Source: Castor canadensis
Lineage: Eukaryota; Chordata; Mammalia; Rodentia; Castoridae
Assembly (NCBI RefSeq): GCF_047511655.1
Contig: NC_133401.1
Coordinates: forward strand, 13,300,001-13,364,000
Direction of reading: 5' to 3'
Length of the DNA stretch: 64,000 bases
Shown in pieces: positions 56,667 to 64,000 of this stretch. Below the pieces are notes generated by a model. That model searched no databases, had not been told where the DNA came from, and saw only the letters and a list, made by a program, of their open reading frames with translations. Made by a program: the position numbers and the translations under genes. Position 1 is the stretch's first letter; each line of letters starts with the position of its first letter.

Positions 56667-59600
56667 ATGACAGGAATCACCACATACCTATCAGTACTAA
56701 CACTTAATGTTAATGGACTTAATTCACCCATCAAAAGGCACCACTTGACGAAATAGATTAAAAAGGAAGATCCAACAATTTGTTGCTTACAGGAGACCCA
56801 TCTCACCAACAGAAATAAGCATAGGCTTAGGATGAAAGGCTGGAAGAAGATTTACCAAGCCAATGGCCCCTGAAAACAGGCAGGAGTAGCAATACTTATC
56901 TCTGACAAAGTAGACTTCAAACCTACATTGATCAAATGAGATAAAGAAGGACATTCCATACTAATAAAAGGGGAAATAGACCAAGAGAAATAATAATTAT
57001 CAACCTGTATGTACCCAATGTCAACACACCCAATTTCATCAAACAAACCCTGAAAGACCCAAAAGCATATATAAACACCAACACAGTGGTTGTGGGAGAC
57101 TTTAATATCCCATTACCATCAATAGATAGTTCATCCAAACAAAAAATCAATAAGGATATACAAGATCTAAAATATACAATAGATCAAATGAACCTACTTG
57201 ATGTCTACAGAACATTTCATCCAACTTCTACACAATATACATTCTTCTCAGCACCCCCATGGAACCTTCTCCAAAATAGATCATATCATAGGGCAAAAAG
57301 CAAGTCTCAGCAAATATAAGAAAACAGAAATTATACCGTGCATACTATCTGATCACAATGCAATAAAAGTAGAACTCAACAACAAAAGTAAAGACAAAAA
57401 ACATGCAAACAGCTGGAAACTAAATAACTCATTACTTAATGAACAATGGATCATCGATGAAATAAAAGAGGAAATTAAAAAGTTCCTGGAAGTCAATGAA
57501 AATGAAAACACAACCTACCGGAACCATTGGGACACAGCTAAGGCAGTCCTGAGAGGAAAGTTTATAGCCATGCGTGCATATATTAAAAAGACTGAAAGAT
57601 CCCAAATCAGTGACCTAATTATATATCTGAAACTCCTAGAAAAACAAGAACAAGCAAATCCCACAACAAATAGAAGGAGAGAAATAATAAAAATAAGAGC
57701 TGAAATCAACAAAATAGAAACCAAAAAAACCATACAAAGAATTAATGAAACAAAAAGTTGTTTCTTTGAAAAAATAAACAAGATCGATAGACCTCTGGCA
57801 AACCTGACTAAAATGAGGAGAGAAAAAACCCAAATTAGTAGAATCAGGAATTCAAAAGGGGAGATAACAACAAACACCACGGAAGTCCAGGAAATCATCA
57901 GAGACTACTTTGAGAACCTATATTCAAATAAATTTGAAAATCTTAAAGAAATGGACAGATTTCTAGATACATATGATCATCCAAAACTAAACCAAGAGGA
58001 AATTAATCACCTGAATAGATCTATAACACAAAATGAAATTGAAGCAGCAATCAAGAGTCTCCCCAAAAAGAAAAGTCCAGGACCTGATGGATTCTCTGCT
58101 TAATTCTATCAGACTTGTAAAGAAGAACTGATACCAACCCTCCTTAAACTGTACCATGAAATAGAAAGGGAAGGAAAACTGCCAAACACATTTTATGAAG
58201 CCAGTATTACACTTACCCCAAAACTAGGCAAAGACACCTCCAAAAAGGAGAACTATAGGCCAATCTCCCTGATGAACACTGATGCAAAACTCCTCAATAA
58301 AATAATGGCAAACCAAATTCAACAACACAACAAAAAGATCATTCACCACGACCAAGTAGGCTTCATCCCAGGAATGCAGGGGTGGTTTAACATATGAAAA
58401 TCAATAAATGTAATAAACCACATTAACAGAAGCAAAGACAAAAACCACTTGATCATCTCAATAGATGCAGAAAAAGCCTTTGATAAGATCCAACACCATT
58501 TCATGATAAAAGCTCTAAGAAAACTAGGAATAGAAGGAAAGTACCTCAACATTATAAAAGCTATATATCACAAACCTACAGCCAGCATTATACTTAACGG
58601 AGAAAAACTGAAACCATTCCCTCTAAAATCAGGAACCAGACAAGGATGCCCACTATCCCCACTCCTATTCAACATAGTACTGGAATTCCTAGCCAGAGCA
58701 ATTGGGCAAGAAGAAGGGATAAAAGGAATACAAATCGGTAAAGAAACTGTCAAAATATCCCTATTTGCAGACAACATGATCCTATACCTTAAAGACCCAA
58801 AAAACTCTATTCAGAAGCTTCTAGACATCATCAATAGCTATAGCAAGGTAGCAGGATATAAAATCAACATAGAAAAATCATTAGCATTTCTATACACTAA
58901 CAATGAGCAAATTGAAAAAGAATGTATGAAAACAATTCCATTTACAATAGCTTCAAAAATAATCAAATACCTAGGTGTAAACCTAACAAAAGATGTGAAA
59001 GACCTCTACAAGGAAAACTATACACTTCTGAAGAAAGGGATTGAGGAAGACTATAGAAAGTGGAGAGATCTCCCATGCTCATGGATTGGTAGAATCAACA
59101 TAGTCAAAATGTTGATAGTCCCAAAAGTAATCTACATGTTTAATGCAATTCCCATCAAAATTCCAATGACATTCATTAAAGAGATCGAAAAATCTACCAT
59201 TAAATTTATATGGAAACACAAGAGGCCACGAATAGCCAAGGCAATACTCAGTCAAAAGAACAATGCTGGAGGTATCACAATACCTGATTTCAAACTATAT
59301 TACAAAGCAATAACAATAAAAACAGCATGGTACTGGCAGAAAAACAGACATGAAGACCAGTGGAACAGAATAGAGGACCCAGATATGAAGCCACACAACT
59401 ATAACTATAACTATAACTATGACAAAGGAGCTAAAAATATACGATGGAGAAATAGCAGACTCTTCAACAAAAACTGCTGGGAAAACTGGTTAGCAGTCTG
59501 CAAAAAACTGAAACTAGATCCATGTATATCACCCTACACCAATATTAACTCAAAGTGGATCAAGGACCTTAATATCAGACCACAAACTCTAAAGTTGATA

Positions 59601-60497
59601 CAGGAAAGAGTAGGAAATACTCTAGAGTTAGTAGGTATAGGTAAGAACTTTCTCAATGACACCCCAGCAGCACAGCAACTAAGAGATAGCATAGGTAAGT
59701 GGGACTTCATAAAACTAAAAAGCTTCTGTTCATCAAAAGAAATGGTCTCTAAACTGAAGAGACCACCCACAGAGTGGGAGAAAATATTTGCCAACTATAC
59801 CTCAGACAGAGGACTGATAACCAGAATATATAGGGAACTTAAAAAACTAAATTCTCCCAAAACTAATGAACCAATAAAGAAATGGGCAAGTGAACTAAAC
59901 AGAACTTTCTCAAAAGAAGAAATTCAAATGACCAAAAAACACATGAAAAAATGCTCACCATCTCTAGCAATAAAGGAAATGCAAATTAAAACCACACTAA
60001 GATTCCACCTCACCCCTATAAGAATAGCCATCATCAGCAACACCACCAACAACAGGTGTTGGTGAGGATGCGGGGAGAAAGGAACCCTCTTACACTGTTG
60101 GTGGGAATGTAAACTAGTACAACCACTCTGGAAAAAAATTTGGAGGCTACTTAAAAAGCTAGAGATTGATCTACCATTTGATCCAGCAATTCCACTCTTG
60201 GGGATATACCCAAAAGACTGTGACACAGGTTACTCCAGAGGCACCTGCACACCCATGTTTATTGTGGCACTATTCACAATAGCCAAGTTATGGAAACAGC
60301 CAAGATGCCCCACCACTGACAAATGGATCAAGAAAATGTGGTAACTATACACAATGGAATTTTATGCAGCCATGAAGAAGAACAAAATGTTATCATTCTC
60401 TGGTAAGTGGATGGAATTGGAGAACATCATTCTGAGTGAGGTTAGCTTGGCCCAAAAGACCAAAAATCATATGTTCTCCCTCATATGTGGACATTAG
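56667..60497 (+). pseudogene. L1 ORF2, broken (copy I), with altered RT catalytic motif
   Basis: Start at 56667; an early TAG at about 56753 (TGG to TAG) and TGAs at about 56871 and 56938 break the endonuclease. Open pieces are 57198-58103 (endonuclease end to RT start) and 58449-60065 (538 codons: most of the RT, the thumb and the C-terminal domain to C-W). In the RT catalytic box F-A-D-D the second aspartate is asparagine (AAC at 58773-58775). A short (AACTAT) expansion at 59397-59420 replaces the usual Q-L-V-F codons with N-Y repeats. Confidence 0.9.
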
Positions 60498-61362
60498 ATC
60501 AAGGGCAAACACAACAATGGGATTGGACTTTGAGCACATGATAAAGGTGACAGCACACAAGGGAGGGGTGAGGATAGGTAAGACACCTAAAAAACTAGCT
60601 AGCATTTGTTGCCCTTAACACAGAGAAACTAAAGCAGATACCTTAAAAGCAACTGAGGCCAATAGGAGAAGGGGACCAGGAACTAGTGAAAAGGTGAGAT
60701 CAAAAAGAATTAACCTAGAAGGTAACACACACGCACAGGAAATCAATGTGAGTCAATGCTCTGTATAGCTGTCCTTATCTCAACCAGCAAAAACCCTTGT
60801 TCCTTCCTATTATTGCTTATAGTCTCTCTACAATAAAATTAGGAATAAGGGCAAAATAGTTTCTGCTGAGTATTGAGGGGGTGGGGGAAAAGGGAGGGGG
60901 TGGAGTGGGTGGTAAGGGAGGGGGTGGGGGCCGGGGGGAGAAATGACCCAAGCTTTGTATGCACATATGAATAATAAAATTTTAAGAAGTAGAAGAAAAG
61001 GAATATCTGAACAAAATATAATAAAAAATAAAGGAATTGAATCAATAGTAGTAGTAGTAATAATAACCCTACCAAAGAAAGAAACTTCTAGGACCAGATT
61101 GCTTCAACATTTAACATTACCAAACATTTAAAGATCCCTTTCAAATTCCCCCAATTAACTGAAGGGAGAACATTTTCCAACTCATTCTATATGTTCAGTA
61201 CTATCCCAATGCCAAATGCAAATAAAGACATCATAATAAGAGTAAATTATACACTAATCTCCCTAAATATTATACATGCAAAAATACCCAACATAGTACT
61301 TGGTTATCAAATATTGAAAGGATTACACACATGACTATGTGAATTTTATTCAGGGATATAGG

Positions 61363-61440
61363 CTGGAGATGCAGCTCAAGCAGTGGAATGCTTGCCTAGC
61401 AAGTGCAAAGCCCTGAGTTCAAACTCCAGTACCCCAAAAA
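61363..61440 (+). repeat. ID-like SINE, sense
   Basis: 'ggctggagatgcagctcaag' start, 'cttgcctagcaagtgcaaag' middle, B-box-like 'gagttcaaactccag', A-rich tail at 61434-61444. Confidence 0.9.
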
Positions 61441-61450
61441 AAATTGTTCA

Positions 61451-61535
61451 TACTGAAGGCATAACTCAAGCAGTAGAGCACCTGCCTCACAAGTGCGAAG
61501 CTCTGAGTTCAAACCCCAGTACTGTCCAAAGAAAA
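61451..61535 (+). repeat. ID-like SINE, sense, next to another
   Basis: 'actgaaggcataactcaagc' start, 'gagcacctgcctcacaagtg', B-box-like 'gagttcaaaccccag', A-rich tail. It follows the previous ID-like SINE after about 10 bp in the same orientation; it may have inserted into that element's A-tail. Confidence 0.9.
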
Positions 61536-63259
61536 AAGAAAAGAAATTAGTGTGACACACTGAATAATAGAAAGAAGAAAACCTTCATAAGTTTATCTCA
61601 ACTGATGCAGAAAAATTATTTGACAAAACCTAACAATCTTTCATGAGAAACACCCATAATACTAGCAATAGATAGTAACATCCATAACATATTAAAGAAC
61701 ATTTGTGATAAGCAAAATAGCATCATACTCATCTTTCAGTGGTGTTAAGACTAAAAGCTTTCCACTTATGATCATAACAACACAAAGATGCCTGCTTTCA
61801 TTACTGGTGTTTCATAGTTGCAGAAGTTCTAGCCAGAGAACTTATACAAGAAAAAGAAATAAAGACATTCAAATATAAAAGAACACAATTCCAAAGAATC
61901 AACATGAAAGCTGCTAGAGGTAATAAACAAATTCAGCAAATTTGCAGGGTGCAAGAACCATGCCTAAAAATCTGTTATGGTGCTATATAGCAACAATGAA
62001 TAGTCCAAGAAATAATTTTAAAAGTTTCATTTATCATGACATTCAAAGGTACAAAATACCTAGAAATAAGCAAAATGAAAGAGGTAAAAAACTGAAAACT
62101 ATGAGACATGGCTAAAAGAAACTCAAGAAAGAATAGTGAGACATTCCCTGCTAATCTACTGAAGGACTCAATATTGTTAAGGTGCTAATACACCTAAAGT
62201 GATCTACAGATTAAATCTCAAGTCTGTCAAAATCCCGGCAATCTTTTTGTGAAGAAATGAAAAAGCCAATCCTCAAATTCATAGCAAGTTGCCAGCCAGC
62301 ATCAGATACGGATGAAATAATCTTGAGAAAGGTAACTGTTGTAGAACTAATGTTTCCCAAGTTTGAAACTGTTTATAAATCTTTACTGAAGACACTGTGA
62401 CCTTCCAGAAGGACAGACATGAAGACTAGTGGGAAAGAAGTTGAGAGCAGAGAAGTAAAGTGGTACTTCTGTGGCCATTGGATTTTTGATAACACTGCCA
62501 AGTTTACTAACTGAAGAATGAGTATTATTTAAAATAAATGTTCTGGAACAACTGGAGTTCCACATGTAAAAGGATATACTTATATTCCTAACCACAACAA
62601 ATACAAAAATAAATGCAAAAACCATCAGTGTCCTAAATATAATAGCTGAAAACCAAACTCTTAGAGGAGAAGTTAGGACCTACTGAGTGTACTATGGTGG
62701 TAGAGATCTTACCTAGCACATATGGGTTTAATTTCTAACCATTAGTAATGGATTCCTAGATATGACACAAAATCGTGAGCAACAACAAAATAAGTAAGTT
62801 TACTTCAAATTTAAAAGCTTTGAGGCATCAAGGGACCATTCAAATGGATGAGAATGCAAAGTACAGAAGGGCAGAAAATATTTGCAAATCAAATATCTGA
62901 TAACTGTTTAATATCCAGGACATATTTTTTAAAAATACCTCCCAAGAGAAAAATCACCCAGTTTGAAAATGGGCGTATATCTTGAATAGACATATCTCAG
63001 ATAAGTTATACTAATAGCTAGTAAGCACCTGGAATTATGTTCAATGTTGTTAGCCATTAGGAAAATACAAATCAAAACCACAGAGAGATACCAATTAACA
63101 TATACTGGCTATAATCAAAGAATCATAAAATGGGTGGGGATTTGGAGCCCTGGCACATGACTAGTTAGAATGTAAAATGGTGAAGCTATTATAATACATC
63201 TTGGTGATTTCTCAAAAACTTAATCATTACAGTTTGACCCAGTAATTCAATCCCCATCA

Positions 63260-63260
<1 letters not shown>

Positions 63261-63292
<32 letters not shown>

Positions 63293-63307
63293 CACGCATG
63301 CGCGCAC
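63261..63307. repeat. (TG)13 followed by alternating CG/CA run
   Basis: An uninterrupted alternating purine-pyrimidine tract of about 47 bp: TG repeats to 63286, then GCGCGCGCACGCATGCGCGC and CA. Confidence 0.95.
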
Positions 63308-63411
63308 AAAAAGAGAGTGAAAAGAAAATTGGGAATCAACATAATACATACTCTAATTTCGTTGAAGGCTATTTTCAATAGCCAAAATGTAGAAAGAAAC
63401 CACATGCCAAT

Positions 63412-64000
63412 ACATCAGACAAAGGACTGATAACCAGAATATACAGGGAACTTAAAAAACTAAATTCTCCCAAAACTAATGAACCAATAAAGAAATGGGC
63501 ATGTGAACTAAACAGAACTTTCTCAAAAGAAGAAATTCAAATGGCCAGAAAACACATGAAAAAATGCTCACCATCTCTAGCAATAAAGGAAATGCAAATT
63601 AAAACAACGCTAAGATTCCACCTCACCCCTGTTAGAATAGCCATCATCAGCAACACCACCAACAACAGGTGTTGGCGAGGATGCGGGGAAAAAGGAACCC
63701 TCTTACACTGTTGGTGGGAATGTAGACTAGTACAACCACTCTGGAAAAAAATTTGGAGGCTACTTAAAAAGCTGGACATCGATCTACCATTTGATCCAGC
63801 AATACCACTCTTGGGGATATACCCAAAAGACTGTTACTCCAGAGGCATCTGCACATCCATGTTTATTGCGGCACTATTCACAATAGCCAAGTTATGGAAA
63901 CAGCCAAGATGCCCCACCACTGACGAATGGATTCAGAAAATGTGGTATCTATACACAATGGAATTTTATGCAGCCATGAAGAAGAACGAAATGTTATCAT
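63412..64000 (+). mobile_element. 5'-truncated young L1, sense, cut by window end
   Basis: Sense ORF2 C-terminal text nearly identical to copies H and I from 'agacaaaggactgataacca' to the window edge, joined abruptly to the ancient L1 at about 63412. The 3' UTR and right target duplication lie outside the window. Confidence 0.9.

Larger units (their letters stand above)
53774..60990 (+). mobile_element. Full-length L1, sense, 7.2 kb (copy I)
   Basis: Same structure and subfamily as copy H, with 5' terminus 'gattccaagatggcagctag', 3' G-rich tract at 60877-60940 and short A-rich tail. Target duplication 'agaagaaaaggaa' at 53761-53773 and 60991-61003. Both ORFs are broken. The 5' UTR has (GT)13 at 54841-54866 and an open antisense frame of 250-256 codons. 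Confidence 0.95.
61004..63411 (+). mobile_element. Ancient L1, sense, with nested ID-like SINEs
   Basis: Strongly diverged sense ORF2 text: an R-T-R-L-L-Q-H (G-P-D-G-F region) block near 61091-61115, RT text 61560-62000, and C-terminal text 62560-63240 ending at 'agtttgacccagtaattcaa'. It has many stops and is much older than copies H and I. Broken by two ID-like SINEs and a TG/CG repeat. Confidence 0.7.

Noticed and set aside
58449-60065. The 538-codon L1 frame as an active reverse transcriptase
   Set aside because: It lacks the endonuclease and RT start in frame, and its catalytic box reads F-A-D-N.
61363-61535. Possible tRNA genes (A- and B-box-like sequences)
   Set aside because: They are ID-like SINEs derived from tRNA: no cloverleaf-compatible ends, A-rich tails, and many similar copies in the window.

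Overview
This window is nuclear DNA from a mammal. It is AT-rich, has no bacterial-type gene layout, and consists mostly of LINE-1 (L1) copies of several ages and in both orientations, MIR fragments, retroviral remnants, and SINEs that join a 7SL/B1-like half to an ID-like tRNA-derived half. That SINE type, together with a CYP2A-like locus, points to a non-murid rodent. My best guess is a castorimorph (beaver or kangaroo-rat relative); this is inference, not proof.

Layout. 1-9.4 kb: stacked, mostly old L1 fragments with nested younger insertions. 9.4-10.1 kb: a decayed gammaretrovirus-like (ERV1) integrase tail and probable env start. 10.8-13.8 kb: a processed pseudogene of TMPO (lamina-associated polypeptide 2, beta-type), split by a 1.35-kb insertion flanked by an exact 33-bp direct repeat. 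13.8-17.6 kb: a minus-strand L1 with its 5' end but no 3' end. 17.6-19.8 kb: unclassified DNA with a diverged ~215-bp tandem duplication. 19.8-22.0 kb: a short ERV2-like provirus with two LTRs, a Lys-type primer binding site and a polypurine tract but no gag/pol/env. 22.0-26.0 kb: another 3'-lacking minus-strand L1 and an old plus-strand L1.

26.7-35.6 kb (minus strand): the only host gene locus, a CYP2A-like cytochrome P450 in which all nine exons can be placed. Exons 3, 4, 8 and 9 are open with good splice sites. Exon 1 has a scrambled segment and frameshift, exon 2 a stop and a lost acceptor, exon 5 a 4-bp and a 15-bp insertion, exon 6 two 1-base deletions in the oxygen-activation motif, and exon 7 a missing start and a frameshift. 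It is a pseudogene or a badly decayed allele. A TATA box and a strong Kozak context survive.

38.4-45.6 kb and 53.8-61.0 kb: two nearly full-length 7.2-kb plus-strand L1s of one subfamily with different target-site duplications, which share ORF1-breaking lesions and a conserved antisense ORF in the 5' UTR. Between them lie a minus-strand L1 insertion carrying about 2 kb of apparently transduced 3' flank (46.7-49.5 kb) and a 5'-inverted, twin-primed L1 (50.6-53.4 kb). 61-64 kb: an ancient L1 with two ID-like SINEs and the start of a younger truncated L1 that runs off the window.

I see no operon, CRISPR array, tRNA or rRNA gene, and no intact protein-coding gene. The most interesting signals concern retrotransposition: nested insertions, 3' transduction, shared ORF lesions in independently inserted L1s, the antisense 5'-UTR ORF, and how the P450 gene broke.
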